Origin: Phascolarctos cinereus
Lineage: Eukaryota > Chordata > Mammalia > Diprotodontia > Phascolarctidae
Assembly (NCBI RefSeq): GCF_002099425.1
Contig: NW_018344059.1
Location: 8,491,501 to 8,555,500, forward strand
Direction: 5' to 3'
DNA: 64,000 nucleotides
Of the stretch, positions 1 to 10,489 are shown piece after piece (position 1 is the stretch's first letter; each line of letters starts with the position of its first letter). A program made the translations under genes and the position numbers. The notes beneath the pieces are model-generated. The model was not told where the DNA came from, made no database searches, and saw only the letters and a program-made list of their open reading frames with translations.

Positions 1-844
1 CTCTTACATTTCTTGTTGGGGGTGGGATAAAGGAGGGGAAGACCTCCACTCAGCAGCTATGGTAGCTGTAAGCAGTGCCAAAGAGAGCATTATCCAAGAC
101 TTCAGGCCTCTGGCTGTTTGTCTTTCTTTCTCTGAATATAGGTGACCAAACAGAGAGCCTAAAAGATGGACTTTTAGAGTCCATTGACTACCTCTGGAGT
201 TTGGAAATTCCTGGGTTCCTCCATCAGTGATGCCTGCAGACAGAAGAAGTTATTTGCAGCTGCTATGATGCTTCTCAGAAGAGATGACCACCAATAGGAG
301 GAACCCAAACCATGCCTTGACTTGCCAGGAGATATGGACCTTAAGGGAATTGTTCAGATAGTGCAGAGCTGAGGTGAAGGTGAAGTGGTTGTTCACAAAG
401 TGTTTAATGTTTTGATGTTTTAAGTACAAATCTCCTGGGAGATCATAATAGTATACTGTTTATGAGTTATGATTTACTGTTCCACGTTTTAAGTCTTTAG
501 CAACATGTGCTTGTGCGTCAAGCATTTCTTTTATGTGAAGGAAATATATAGCTATCTTATACCTGATATACTTTGGACATTGAAGGCTTCTCTGATCCCC
601 TTTGAGCAGACCCTCCATATGGGCTAAAACTACCTCAGGGCTCCAGGGTGAGGAAATAAAGGTAAAGGAATGTCAAAAAGAGCTTGACCCCTTCTTTAGT
701 GATCAGCTTCCCCCAGCAGTGAACATAAACTATGTGAACCAAAAGATGACACTTGATGAGAGAGCAGCTCTGTTGTTATTAAGGACAAGACCACTGCCTG
801 CTTCCTTGAAGAATCGGGGAAAATGAGAATTTTTAAAAGCTGTG
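1..844. other. No recognised gene or repeat
   Basis: I see no splice-bounded exon, conserved reading frame or familiar repeat here. A 74-codon forward frame near 602-826 has no recognisable domain and no coding features beyond chance length. The stretch is low-copy to my eye and could be intergenic or intronic. Confidence 0.5.
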
Positions 845-1062
845 GGCTCCTTTGAACAGCTAAGGTGCTGTATTGAGGCTATATGCTGTATTACAAATTT
901 TTCCAGGATGCAAGTTAGGAGATTGAATTCCAATCCCTCATTCTACTGTATGACAATGATAAGTGACTTCATTTGTGTAGACATTCCTCAACTGTAAATT
1001 GAGGATGTTTAATAAGAAGATCTCTAAGACCTCTTCTAATATTCTGTGTTCTTGTACTCATA
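845..1062 (+). mobile_element. MIR-type CORE-SINE, forward
   Basis: Diverged SINE recognised from the order of pieces: a GATTGAATTCCAATCC box-B-like block, a TAAGTGACTTCATTT block, a CAACTGTAAATTGAGGATG core and a tail like AGATCTCTAAGACCTCTTC, which matches the usual MIR end. Heavy divergence suggests an old insertion. Confidence 0.65.
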
Positions 1063-1079
1063 TTCTACTACTGTTCTAA

Positions 1080-1475
1080 GCTGGGCCTGATACAGGCCAC
1101 CCTCCATGGAAGCTCAGATTTAATGTTGAAACAAGATGAGACACATGTAGGTCATTCCACAGTCAACAAAAGGAGATTTAATTAGCCACAGCAGGAGGAT
1201 ATTCAACAAGGACAATTCAAATTCATTTAGCTGATTGAAATCCCCTTGCCTCAGTTTCCCATCATGATCCAACAACAAAGCATAGGAGAGTGGGGCTGAA
1301 ACCCCTCATGGCTCTTTTGTACTTAGGTAACTAGGAAGTGATGTCAACAAGTCTAAGCCGCTAGTCCCCCTGAGCCAGATGATACTTGAGAATGGTCTTA
1401 GTGTCTTAGTATGGGGGAAAACAAGGCTGATATGCATAGGGGGAGGGGATTTGGATATTGCTACCAGCCTATTTT
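1080..1475 (-). mobile_element. LTR-like segment, reverse (tentative)
   Basis: Read on the reverse strand, this segment has a TACAAAAGAGCC promoter-like block, a pyrimidine-rich middle and an ATTAAATCTCC poly(A)-like block before TTTTGTTGACTGTGG, an order typical of a retroviral LTR. I could not fix both ends or find a target duplication. A fossil at best; an unrelated low-copy sequence is the alternative. Confidence 0.3.
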
Positions 1476-1514
1476 CCAGCACTCTATGCTTTAAGGTACC
1501 TTCAACTCTAATAT

Positions 1515-2056
1515 TTAATGAATTCCAGTAGCTCCCTCTAGGTACTCCAGGCTTAAATATAAAACTCCTCTATTTAGAAGTTAAAGCCCTTCACAAACTG
1601 CCCCCTTCTACTTTCCTCTTCTTATTCTTTACTTTCCTTTATGTTCCTCCAGCAATGCTGACCTACTTCAATTCCTTGAGCAAAATATTCCATTTCCTAT
1701 CTCTTTGCTTTATCCTCACTGTTCCCAATACCTGGAATGCTCTGGCATGCCCCCTTTTAGTTTCATTGGCTTCCTTCACAAAGAGCCTAAATCCACCTTT
1801 TAGGAAACTTTTCCCAGGTTGGTCGAGATGTCAATTTTTTCCTTTCTCAGGTTACCTTCCATCTACTTTGTATTTCTCTTGTATGTCTCTAGATATTTAC
1901 ATGTTGTCTCCCCTTTTAGAACAGAAGCTTCTTAAGGGCAGGGACTATTTTTGTCTTTCTGTGTATTCTAGTGCTTTGTACAGTGTCTGGCACATGCTAA
2001 GCCCTTAAAAATTATTTCTTGACTGACTAAATGACTGACTGACTGACTGACCGACT
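1515..2056 (+). mobile_element. L2 LINE 3' end, forward
   Basis: Classic L2 3' region: AAAGCCCTTCACAAACTG, the CCCAATACCTGGAATGCTCT block, a TTACATGTTGTCTCCCC block, AAGCTTCTTAAGGGCAGGGA, then TGTCTGGCACATGCTAAGC and a short terminal (TGAC)n run. The end tandem repeat is the usual L2 terminus. It holds no intact frame. Confidence 0.85.
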
Positions 2057-2566
2057 GTGGTGTGTCCTGTCTGAATGTGTCTCTTCTGGGGAAGGCTGTA
2101 GAAAGGCATATTCTATGTGATTCTGGTTAAGTCCCACATGGATCCCTCTGGTCAAGCAGAGTAGTTTGAGAATTTGGGCAGAGGGACACCTAAAAGGAAT
2201 TAATTCTGATGCATCTGTATCAAATCATCGAAAGCTATGATAATGTATTCTGAGCTGCTTTCTCTCTTTTCAGCATGCCAGTTAGGAAGGAGGTGGCTAC
2301 CATGATGCAAGTCCAGTCTTTATGTCAACAGGATTCTCACAGTCCTTCTCAGATGCTGATCTGCAATCATTTCCCCAAGGCCTTCCTTCAGTGCAGTGGA
2401 CCCCAAGACTTCTCACCAATGTTTCCTCCTTTACTTACGGATTGTTTTCCTAGTTAAAAGCTCCTCCACTATGGTAGTGAATGTAGCAATCTCACCTCTC
2501 ACAAGACCCTGCTCTTGACACTGATTTTTAAAGGTCACGCTCTATCCCAGGCTTAAAGGTCACTGC
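2057..2566. other. No recognised feature
   Basis: About 0.5 kb between an L2 end and a SINE with nothing I can assign. A 60-codon forward frame near 2275-2457 shows no recognisable domain. Confidence 0.45.
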
Positions 2567-2715
2567 TATTTTTTCTTTTTAGTGAGGCAGCTGGGGTTAA
2601 GCGACTTGCACAGGGTCACACAGCTAGTGAGTGTCATGTGTCTGAGGTCTGATTTGAACTCAGGTCCTCCTGACTCCAGGTTCAGTGCTCTATCCACTGC
2701 ACCACCTAGCTGCCC
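2567..2715 (-). mobile_element. Marsupial tRNA-type SINE, reverse
   Basis: Reverse copy of the short SINE: poly(T) start, GACTTGCACAGGGTCACACA, GATTTGAACTCAGGTCCTCC (tRNA B-box side) and CACCACCTAGCTGCCC end. The flanks CACTGCTATTTT and CACTGTTCTTTT look like an imperfect target duplication. The two overlapping open frames of about 110 codons here are SINE read-through, not genes. Confidence 0.9.
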
Positions 2716-2871
2716 TGCCACTGTTCTTTTTAAGGGTATTAAGTACTCCAATCTCGGGACTTCATCTCCTTTGGCTCTGGGGTCCTTTGAATCCATATCA
2801 TCAAGTCCTAGGGATTGGTGGGGGCTTCTGCTGGGGCCAAGAATGTATTTTCTAACACATTCCTCTTTTAG

Positions 2872-3110
2872 AAGGAAGTGGTGCATAGTGGATAAAGTAC
2901 TAAGCTTGGAGCTAAGACTTGGTTTTAAATCTATCCTCTGACTCTTATTAGCTACAAGGACAACCCATTAAATTTTCTGAGCCTCAGTTTCTTCATTTGT
3001 AAAATGAGGGTGCTAATCTCACCATGGTACCTGCTTCATAGATTTGTTATGATAAAATGTATAAAGTACTTTGCAAACCTTAAAAATAGTTATTATTAGT
3101 AGTCGTTTAT
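2872..3110 (+). mobile_element. CORE-SINE (MIR/MAR class), forward
   Basis: GTGGATAAAGTACTAAGCTTGGAG head, GAGCCTCAGTTTCTTCATTTG and TAAAATGAGGGTGCTAATC core, then AAGTACTTTGCAAACCTTAA tail followed by a short TAGTAGTAG run. It is an older and longer relative of the short SINE. Confidence 0.8.
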
Positions 3111-3193
3111 CTGTAAATCTTTAAAATAGCTAGTAGTAGTAGTAGTTTACCTGAATTCTCCAAGTTATCCACAGATTTCTTTCTTGAGGCTAG

Positions 3194-3396
3194 CAGGGGT
3201 GGGGATCCTATGTCCCCAAGGCCACATGTGGCCTTCTTGTTCCTCAGGTGAGGCCCTTTGACTGAATCCAAACTTCATAGAACAAATCCTCTTAATAAAA
3301 GAATTTGATTTGTAAAAATTGGACTCAGTCAAAGGGCCGCACTTGAGGACCTGGATGGCCACATGTGGCCTCGAGGCCGCAGGTTCCCCATTCCTG
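3194..3396. mobile_element. Palindromic hAT-type MITE, 203 bp
   Basis: Non-autonomous DNA transposon. The left end begins CAGGGGTGGGGATCC and the right end finishes GGTTCCCCATTCCTG, fitting hAT terminal repeats of the CAGGGGT kind. The two halves are near-perfect inverted copies: GGCCACATGTGGCC and the GCCCTTTGACTGAATCC/GGACTCAGTCAAAGGGCC pair recur in opposite order around an AATAAAAGAATTTG centre. Flanks GAGGCTAG and GGGCTAG fit a slightly eroded 8-bp hAT target duplication. No transposase is encoded. Confidence 0.85.
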
Positions 3397-4375
3397 GGCT
3401 AGAACATCTGTAATGGGGAGTTGGTCAAAAGGACTTACGCCCCCCCCAAAAAAAACTGCTTTGAAAAGTTAAAATTGCTGCAATTTTAAGGGGGGGGGAA
3501 TTATTAAGTATTCATTTGGTTCCCAGAAGGATCCCACTTTTTTTTCAGGTTTCTCAAATTAAAAGTTGCAAAGAAGGTAATCATTTATAAAAAGATATGG
3601 GGTAGAGACAAAGAAAGAAGGGAAAGAGAAACCGTTAACTGTTATAAAAGGTGGGGGGAGGGGCAATAAGGAAATCATAATTCTTTTTTATTCTTCGTCT
3701 AGGTCTCTGAGCTGGAAAGTATATCAGAAGTCACCAAGTTCAACCTCTCATCCTAGGAAGAAATTCCCTTTATAGGACTCCTTTAGAGAGTCTTCTAACT
3801 TCTGTTTGTATGTCTTCTTTAAAAAAAAAAAAACAAAAGATTAAAAGTTCATGATCAGAATAAATATGCAAAAAAAATAAGGTCTTTTACCAAACAAAAA
3901 ACAAGCAATTAAAGCAATTAAAAATTCTTTATAGTTAGACCACTTCCACTCCCACCCCCAATGGAAATAATTACATTTCTTTACTTCTTCATTATACTAC
4001 ATACAGTGTGCTATGACAACCGGGTGAAATGTCAAACTGCAATCACATTAATTATGTGGCATCATCCAGACTTAAAAAACAGAAAGGTTAAGTTTTGTTG
4101 TAACAGAAAGCACCGACCCTAGACACACAAAAGTCTAGTCCTTTGTAGTTACAAGGGATTGGTCCCTACAACTGTCCTACAAGTTAGATGGACATGTTTT
4201 ATTTTGCAAAAGACCTCATTTTTTAACATAGTTTTTATTGACCATGCATTTTTAATCTTTTGGCTCTTTTTAAGAACGAGCTTATTACAGGGTCATCTGA
4301 TGGTAGAGTGGTCTACCTCAATACAGAATGAGTGTTCTGTCTCTGGAAGTGTTCAAACAGATGTTAAAAAACTAA
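3397..4375. other. Low-complexity and unassigned sequence
   Basis: Contains C/A, G and A homopolymer runs near 3438-3453, 3490-3499 and 3821-3833 and otherwise low-copy-looking sequence. No gene or further repeat is recognised apart from the MIR3-like piece at 3700-3785. Confidence 0.45.
3700..3785 (-). mobile_element. MIR3-like SINE piece, reverse
   Basis: GAGCTGGAAAGTATATCAGAAGTCACC followed by an AACCTCTCATCC block matches the reversed MIR3/L3 tail (normally GAGCTGGAAGGGACCTTAGAG...). Short and diverged, hence the modest confidence. Confidence 0.5.
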
Positions 4376-4470
4376 ATTTTTGCAGATTAGGAAACTGGAG
4401 CTCAGATATGGAAGCCACACGGCCAGTAAATGACAAAGCTGAGATTTGAACCCAAACCTTCTGACAATAG
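4376..4470 (-). mobile_element. MIR fragment, reverse
   Basis: GATTAGGAAACTGGAGCTCAG, a CACACGGCCAGTAAATG block and GCTGAGATTTGAACCCAAAC are the reversed MIR core and B-box side. Confidence 0.7.
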
Positions 4471-4477
4471 TTTCTAA

Positions 4478-4625
4478 CTCCTCCTCTGACACAAACTAGG
4501 TAAATCATTTAACTTTTCCACATTTCATATTTTCTCATCTATAAAATGAAGATAATAATACCTGTAGTATCCAACTCATAGCATTGTTGGAGGAAGGGGG
4601 AACTCAAAATGGAGAGTGTACATAA
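4478..4625 (+). mobile_element. MIR fragment, forward
   Basis: Forward MIR core: CTAGGTAAATCATTTAACTTTT, TTTTCTCATCTATAAAATGAAG, AATAATACCTGTAGTATCC. Adjacent to a reverse MIR piece, so the pair could form a weak inverted repeat. Confidence 0.7.
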
Positions 4626-4779
4626 CAAACTTCACAAATTTTTAAATAAATTTGGAATCATTAGACCAGTGTTCAAATGCCATCTTTGCCAATTCTACCC
4701 AGTCTTCAGAGTCCCAAGAAACAATTCTATTTCTGGCTTTAGTCTATGAGGTTCTTCCCTAGCATTGAGGAAAAAGTAA

Positions 4780-4915
4780 AAAGATACCCAGAGTATGACC
4801 TTGGACAAATCCCTCCATCTCTCTCAGCCTCAGTTTCCTCATCAATAAAATCAGTTGGTTGGACTTAACAACCTCTGAAATTCCTTCTAACTTTAAGTCT
4901 CTGATATGATAACTC
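4780..4915 (+). mobile_element. MIR3-like SINE, forward
   Basis: TGACCTTGGACAAATCCCTCC, CTCAGTTTCCTCATCAATAAAAT, TTGGACTTAACAACCTCTGAAATTCC: core and the 'GGACT...CCTTC' tail of the MIR3 class. Confidence 0.75.
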
Positions 4916-4953
4916 TAAAAGCAGTGTCCTTTTATGCCAAGCTGCCTGCTAAC

Positions 4954-5050
4954 AAGCATTTATTAAATATCTCCTATTTGCAATAAAGTGGGTGATACCT
5001 TGATTTAAAGTTACTAAGTCTCTGCTTTCAAGAACCTTATAAGTCCTAAT
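4954..5050 (-). mobile_element. L2 3' end fragment, reverse
   Basis: AACAAGCATTTATTAAATATC followed by AAGAACCTTATAAGTCCTAAT is the reversed L2 terminus. It is cut by a SINE at 5051; the duplicated target word resumes at 5294 and the following ACAGACAG fits the next L2 bases. Confidence 0.75.
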
Positions 5051-5293
5051 GTTCAATAGTTTTTGACTCTTCATGACCCCATTTGGGATTTTCTTGGCAA
5101 AGATACTACAGCGGTTAGCCATTTCCTTCTCCAGCTCATTTTACAGTTGAGGAAACTAAGGCAAACAGTATTAAGTGACTTGCCAAGGGTCACACAGCTA
5201 GTAAGTGTCTGAGGCCAGATTTGAACTCAGCAAAAGGAGCCTTCCTGATTCCAGACCTGGCACTCTCACCACTGCACCACCCAGCTGCCCCAG
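5051..5293 (-). mobile_element. Long SINE with RTE-like tail, reverse
   Basis: Reverse copy of the longer marsupial SINE. From its 3' end it shows the tail block (AGTTTTTGACTCTTCATGACC, CCATTTGGGATTTTCTTGGC), the middle (CCTTCTCCAGCTCATTTTAC) and the tRNA head (CACCACCCAGCTGCCCC). Target duplication: TAAGTCCTAAT at 5040-5050 and TAAGGCCTAAT at 5294-5304, one mismatch. The tail resembles the 3' end of BovB/RTE LINEs, the presumed source of its replication machinery. Confidence 0.88.
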
Positions 5294-5304
5294 TAAGGCC
5301 TAAT

Positions 5305-6624
5305 ACAGACAGTTTCAGGGATGTGCTGGAGTTGGCTCGGGAACCAGTTCTTAAATTGTTGAGAACAAAACAGTAAACACACAATCAAGGCTTGATTTTA
5401 CTGATGATTGTCTAGACTTCAGAAAGTAATAGATAAAATGTCAATAATACAAATTAAGCTTAAAAGTCTACTTGCGTACTTTTTTTTCAGAGAATACTCA
5501 TAGATTCCTTACAATTTTTATTCTTTATTGTTTGACCATGTAATTCTTTGCTCTTAAGATTTCTCTTCTTTCCAAAGCCCAGTGTCTTCTAGCTTCTCTT
5601 TTAGCTATGGGTCTTTGTAAGTTGGTTATTTTTTTTTAACACAAGATTTTTCTTGGTTAAAAATCTAAAAGCTGGTCATTTCCATGTTCCTATCACTGTC
5701 ACACACATACCAAAAAAAAAAAAAGGCAGCATTTTTCATTTTGGGAACCCTCTATTTTTCTTCCTCCTCCCACTCTACCCCAACCTGATACATATTTCAG
5801 AACTGAAATTAAAGACAAGTGGGGGACTTGGCAAGGACCGGATAATCTGGAGCTAACTGTGAACTATTATAAGCAGCATCATGTCAACTGGAGCCTTAGC
5901 ATCAGATCATATTTTTAAGCCAAATGAGAGCTATGACAGAAAGAAGCTTCCACCCTAGACTAATGGTCAAAGGTGTCTCAAGAAAGGTAGTGATGACAGG
6001 CAGAAGGCTTAGCTGGGATAAATGCTAGATGTTTTGTGCCCTGTAGCTCTTTCCTTTTAAGTGCATTTAAAACGAGAACATTTCTGGAGAGAAAACTCAA
6101 GAGGGGTGTATTTTTCACCATGGTTTTTAGGTTTGGAATTTTTCCTTTGGCATCCCAGCTTCGCCCCCAAAACAACAACAATGACAAAAACCTCACATAA
6201 GTCCTTTAGCCAGGCCTGTTTCAGAAGTGGTAAAACTCCCAGAGAAATACTTAGCATAGCTAGAAGGTGACAGAGGCAAACAGGATCAGGCAATCTTCTC
6301 AGTGGAAAGTGTCTGACACATTTAAATTTTACCAAAAAAATGAATTATTTATTAGACCCTCCAGAAAATTCTGGAATCTGATCACTTTGGGAAACTTGGG
6401 GAGGATCCTATGACATCCATCTGAACCTTTCTCCAAACAGTTGGATTTTTGCAATTTTTCAGAAATAAGTTAAGCTCATTTCCCCAGAGAGACAAGTCAA
6501 AAAGAAAAAGGCAAGGAAGAGGGGAGACTTTATGACTCAGCTGGCTAAGAAGCTCCTTTCCAGCAGCCTAGACAGGCAGCGTCATGGGTCCCTTCAACTA
6601 CAGGGAGAAAAAAGGAACAAGAAT
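5305..6624. other. No recognised gene or repeat
   Basis: About 1.3 kb with no assignable repeat beyond short A or T runs (near 5634, 5711). Overlapping open frames of 70-90 codons at 5978-6335 lie on opposite strands and show no domain. Low-copy sequence. Confidence 0.45.
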
Positions 6625-6835
6625 GGCAACTACTATTTAATAGCAATTTAAGAATAACAAACTAGCACCAGGTTATGGTAAACAGTGGAAGCGTTACTAT
6701 TTATATTTTAAAGATGAGAAAATGGGGGGCCGTAGAAGTAAAATCGTTTGCCTGTGGCTACAACGCTAGTTGAGTATTGGAGGCAGAATTCAAACCCAGA
6801 TCTTATTTTGCTACATTATGCTACTCCTGAAAGGT
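6625..6835 (-). mobile_element. MIR, reverse
   Basis: TTTAAAGATGAGAAAATGGGGG, a GTTTGCCTGTGGCTACAACGC block and GCAGAATTCAAACCCAGATC are the reversed core and B-box region of MIR. Confidence 0.75.
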
Positions 6836-6889
6836 GAAAAGAAAACAGTCATGTTGGCTATAGAGTGAAAACTCAAAGTGGGAGGTCAC

Positions 6890-7222
6890 TGGCTTTGCTA
6901 ATATCAGAAGGCTGTTTTGTGGAAGAGGGATTCTACTCGGCTTGCTTAGCCCTAGAGAACAGGTCACAAACAATAGGTGGAAGTTACAGGGAATCCAATT
7001 TCATCTCATTGTAAGGAAGAACTTCCTGACATTTAGAGTTGTCTAAAAATAGAACCGTCTGCCTTAGGAGGTAGTTTTTTTTTTTTTTTTTTTTTATCGC
7101 TAAAGGTGTTCAAGTTGAGTCTGAAAGACCTTTTCAGAGATATTGTTGTTCAGGCAACAGGCTAAGTCGGATGACTTCTCAGGCCCTGATTCCTTACCTT
7201 TGAGATTCAAAGATTCCATTGT
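6890..7222 (+). mobile_element. L3/CR1 LINE 3' end, forward
   Basis: GGCTGTTTTGTGGAAGAGGG, a GGTGGAAGTTACAGGGAATCC block and AAGGAAGAACTTCCTGACA, then GAACCGTCTGCCTTAGGAGG and GGTGTTCAAGTTGAGTCTG. This is the C-terminal ORF2 and 3' UTR order of CR1/L3 elements, of which the aggaagaacttcctgac block is diagnostic. A T-run at 7075-7096 interrupts it. Confidence 0.8.
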
Positions 7223-7679
7223 GCTATTTTTCTAGACCAAATAGAAAGGTTCTTTGAATGAAGTCAATGGGCTTTTCTTCTGTCAGATGCATTGGTGGGT
7301 TTGAGGCATAGCTGTTATGGACTGTAGCGATATCTCCTGTCTCTTTGACTTGTTTTCCTTTTGGTATTCCTATTTTTCCAGCCCATCAAAAGCACGACAA
7401 ACATACTTTGGTCCTTTTGTTGTCTCATCAAATGTACTAGAAAGAAAACTAAAAGCAGGAGAATAATCCTGGTTGCTCCTTAATTCTCTCAATAGCTGCG
7501 AGAGAGGACTGGCCTCAATTCATTTGGAATCTCCTATCTCAAAGCATTTTGGTGGGTAGAAGGAGAAAAGGTAATCATAATAATAATTACTCCCATTTCT
7601 CTATTGTTGGACAGTAGCAAAGTTCTTTCTTGTTTGAAGCTCACACTAGTCAACCTCTGAGTGATACCTCATGACTATT
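7223..7679. other. No recognised feature
   Basis: Unassigned low-copy-looking sequence between an L3 end and an L1 end. Confidence 0.4.
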
Positions 7680-7897
7680 TTTTCTTAATTTTTATTTATT
7701 TTATTTCTAATTTATGGAAGAGAACAAGCATTTCTTACAAGCGCAATAAAAAATGATTGCACGTGAAATTGCAAATTTATTGTATACAACTTGCTATTCC
7801 TTTTAAGTATGTAATAAACTTATCATGTAAGTTTCTTTTTTTCTTTTTTCCTCCTTTTTTTATTCCCTCCCCCTACCCTACCTTAGAGATGGCTACC

Positions 7898-7944
<47 letters not shown>

Positions 7945-8230
7945 ACACTATATATATGTATATTGTATATATATGTAAAATCATTCTATATATACTTCTG
8001 TTTCTCAGTTCTTTCTCTAGCATCTTCCTTCATACATCCTTTATAGTTAATTTGGGTACTGATAATAGTCAAAATGACTTAGTCACTCAAAGCTGGTCTT
8101 AAAATAATATTGTTACGGTTGCCCTTCATTTTGCTTCATTTTGTTCTTCATTATTTCCTGCAAACCTATCCATGTTTCTCCAAGTTCATTTCAGGGACAC
8201 CATTGGTTCATAATTTCTACATAGGGCTGC
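7680..8230 (-). mobile_element. L1 3' end (second 3'-UTR type), reverse
   Basis: Poly(T) start, TTCTAATTTATGGAAGAGAAC, GAAATTGCAAATTTATTG, CAACTTGCTATTCCTTTTAAG, GAGATGGCTACCATTACAC and on into the distal ORF2/3' UTR junction near TTGGTTCATAATTTCTAC. The same order recurs forward at 12.0 kb and reverse at 53.5 kb, so it is one 3'-end type. A (CA)n run fills 7901-7939 with imperfect continuation to about 7975. Confidence 0.8.
7901..7950. repeat. (CA)n microsatellite
   Basis: About 19 uninterrupted AC units, then interrupted CA and TA units. It lies inside the L1 3' UTR and recurs at the same site in the 53.7-kb copy, so the seed is part of that L1 type. Confidence 0.95.
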
Positions 8231-8261
8231 CTTCTAGGAGTTTTAAAATTTAGTTTGGGAG

Positions 8262-8405
8262 TATAAATATCATTGTTATCATTTTCTAGATAAGAAAACC
8301 AAAGGCAAGAGAATCAGGGGGGTCAATTTACTTGCTTAAAGCCATGAAGGTAATCAGAGGCAGATTTTAAGGCTTTGAAACCTTCTGCCTCTAACTAGTG
8401 TTAAT
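8262..8405 (-). mobile_element. MIR fragment, reverse
   Basis: TTGTTATCATTTTCTAGATAAG, ACTTGCTTAAAGCCATGAAGG and GAGGCAGATTTTAAGGC match a reversed MIR with moderate decay. Confidence 0.55.
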
Positions 8406-9377
8406 TTTTTTTTATTATGTAAGGGAAAAAGTTCTCCTGGCCAGATGTTAATCAAAAGCCCACTTAAGCATTTGTTTATTGTTGGTAAAGTTTTGAGTAT
8501 TGAGGAATACCACTAGTTTTTCATGGCATCAGAGTGTAGCACCCCTTTGGGAAGGCCTGATAAGGTCTCCTCAACTTCAGGGGAGCTCAGATATCCTTGC
8601 TTCCCATTAGCCAATGATAATTGACTGTTGAACTCCATGGATATACAATGGAACAATCCCTGTGTCTCAGTCCTTTCCTTCCTGCTAGTCTCAAGATGTA
8701 AGGACAACTTTCTGACCTCCAGCTGGAAGGACATTCCCCCAACCCAGCTGGACCCTGGGAGTTCATGGCCTCCTAAGCAAGCCTGTGACTGGGATGAGTT
8801 CATCTCTCATTTATGCCTTCTTTCCTTTTATACAGATCTTGTGAGATCTCAAAAGGTAGCTGGCATCTTCCCTCCCTTCCTCTACACCTAGGCCAAAGGG
8901 GGTCAGCTACTGGATTAGTGGCAATGATAAAAGGAAAGATTCCCACATAAAGAGAAATCACTGGAAAAAAGTCCACTTAGCAATGAACTCAGTGGAAGAG
9001 AAACGTAAAACAGCTAATGAGCAGTTTTCTTACAAATGTTCTTAAAAGGCTTGACTATTGACCTTTCATTGTGATCACCCTATACTGATTAATATTTCCT
9101 TTTCTGTGTGAGGGAATAAAACTGCTTGTTCCATACCTGATTTAAAGGACCCTTTAGACCAGAGGCAAAAATAGAAATGTTATTTAGGAATCTGAGGTGG
9201 GGGCAGAATTGCAACACTAGAGAACCCAGTTCCCCAAATAAGGGGAAAGGCAACCCCAGAGCAATGAACACCAAGGCAAACCAGGAGGTGAAGTAAAGGG
9301 CAGGAATTGTAAGAGTCATGAGCCCCTGTGACCTCAGCCTGGTGGTGGTGCCTGGTGAGTCATTAGGCTAGAATAGA
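8406..9377. other. No recognised gene or repeat
   Basis: About 1 kb of unassigned sequence. Two opposite-strand frames of 90 codons overlap at 8513-8891, which is what chance overlap looks like; neither carries a domain I know. Confidence 0.45.
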
Positions 9378-9465
9378 ATTTAGAGCTGGTAAAGAGAGAC
9401 CTTCATCTATGTCCCCTCATCTTATAGAAGACCTCGAGACCCCAAAAGGTGGAGTATTTGGCCCA
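9378..9465 (-). mobile_element. MIR3-like SINE piece, reverse
   Basis: TAGAGCTGGTAAAGAGAGACC, TCCCCTCATCTTATAGAAGACC and GTGGAGTATTTGGCCCAATG follow the reversed MIR3 tail and core. Confidence 0.6.
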
Positions 9466-9560
9466 ATGATATATTCAATAAATCTGCAATTGTTTATATT
9501 CTTAGCACTGTACTAGGAGCAGTGGGAGACCCAAAAAAACCCTAAAAACCAGTTTATTCT
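9466..9560 (-). mobile_element. L2 3' end fragment, reverse
   Basis: ATTCAATAAATCTGCAATTG, TAGCACTGTACTAGGAGCAG and GTTTATTCTCTACCC resemble the reversed L2 terminus. Short and diverged. Confidence 0.55.
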
Positions 9561-9569
9561 CTACCCTTT

Positions 9570-9790
9570 CCAAGTATACCTTGAAGTTTGTACTTCTCTT
9601 TGATCAAACCTTTTTCCTCTCATGTCATTGCCCTTCTACATCTTCAATCCCTGCTCAAAATCTACCTCCTCCATCAGGCCTCCCTTGACTACCCCTAACA
9701 AGATATGATCTTTCCCTCTTCTGAAATCCTGTACCCTTACTGTCTGTAGTGCTCATTTGTCATTTAACACATCCTGCCCCGTACACAGTT
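9570..9790 (+). mobile_element. L2 3' fragment, forward
   Basis: CAATCCCTGCTCAAAATCTACC, CCATCAGGCCTCCCTTGACTACC and GATCTTTCCCTCTTCTGAAATCC are the typical L2 3' UTR blocks. Confidence 0.7.
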
Positions 9791-10489
9791 GGGAGGTTGT
9801 TTTTTAAATTAGAATCACTGCACTTAATTGAGTGCTAGAGATGCTAATCCCCGTTACTTTCACCTGCTGGACACTAATGGTAAGATTGGAAGAAAAATAA
9901 ATGCAGAAAATATTAAAACAAAAAATAGACCCTGTCCCCCCTTTATTAACAAATGATGGCATCAAGGACAAAACCCCCACCTACTGGGACAAATAAGCTG
10001 CTGGGGGAAGGGTATCCTTAGGGGAGCAGCAAATGGTGATTTACTCTTGTTCCAAAAACCAATAACAGGTTTCATTCTGGAGTAGTGGAGTATGTTTACA
10101 CTGATTGTGCCCTGTGCTTAACAAAGCATCGACCGACAGACCGCAGTTAGCAGCCTTCAGTACTACTGTACTGTGAAACCTAGAGAAATGACTTAGGGAA
10201 AAGAGTACAGTATGTGCTGAGCTGGGCTACATCCAGAGTTAACATCACTCATTTCACATGTTGTGATAGAAAAAGAGTCTTCCTTGTTCATTTTTAGGCA
10301 TCTGAGGCTTGGTCCAAGTCTTTGAACTGGGTGATTAAAACTAAAATTGAGGGAAGGAGGACATTTTTGGAGAAACAGTAGGCTTCTGTACTGTTACTGT
10401 GAACCTGCCAGCAACCTTTGCTGTATAAAGCAGAATAAAGTACATGTAACCCATATCACGTAGTAAAATTAGGTATCTGGAGCTAGCTA
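9791..10489. other. Low-copy sequence, no gene recognised
   Basis: About 0.7 kb free of recognisable repeats. It has a few CpGs (for example near 10131-10141) and a homeobox-like GCTAATCCCC word near 9853. This is weak evidence for a regulatory element; I would only flag it for conservation scoring. Confidence 0.4.

Noticed and set aside
2566-2941. Opposite-strand 106- and 119-codon frames
   Set aside because: Both read through the reverse SINE at 2567-2715, and SINE bodies often give such chance frames.
10140-10190. Short CAGTACTACTGTACTG hairpin as a microRNA candidate
   Set aside because: Stem is only a few pairs long with no extended precursor arms and no match to a microRNA I know.
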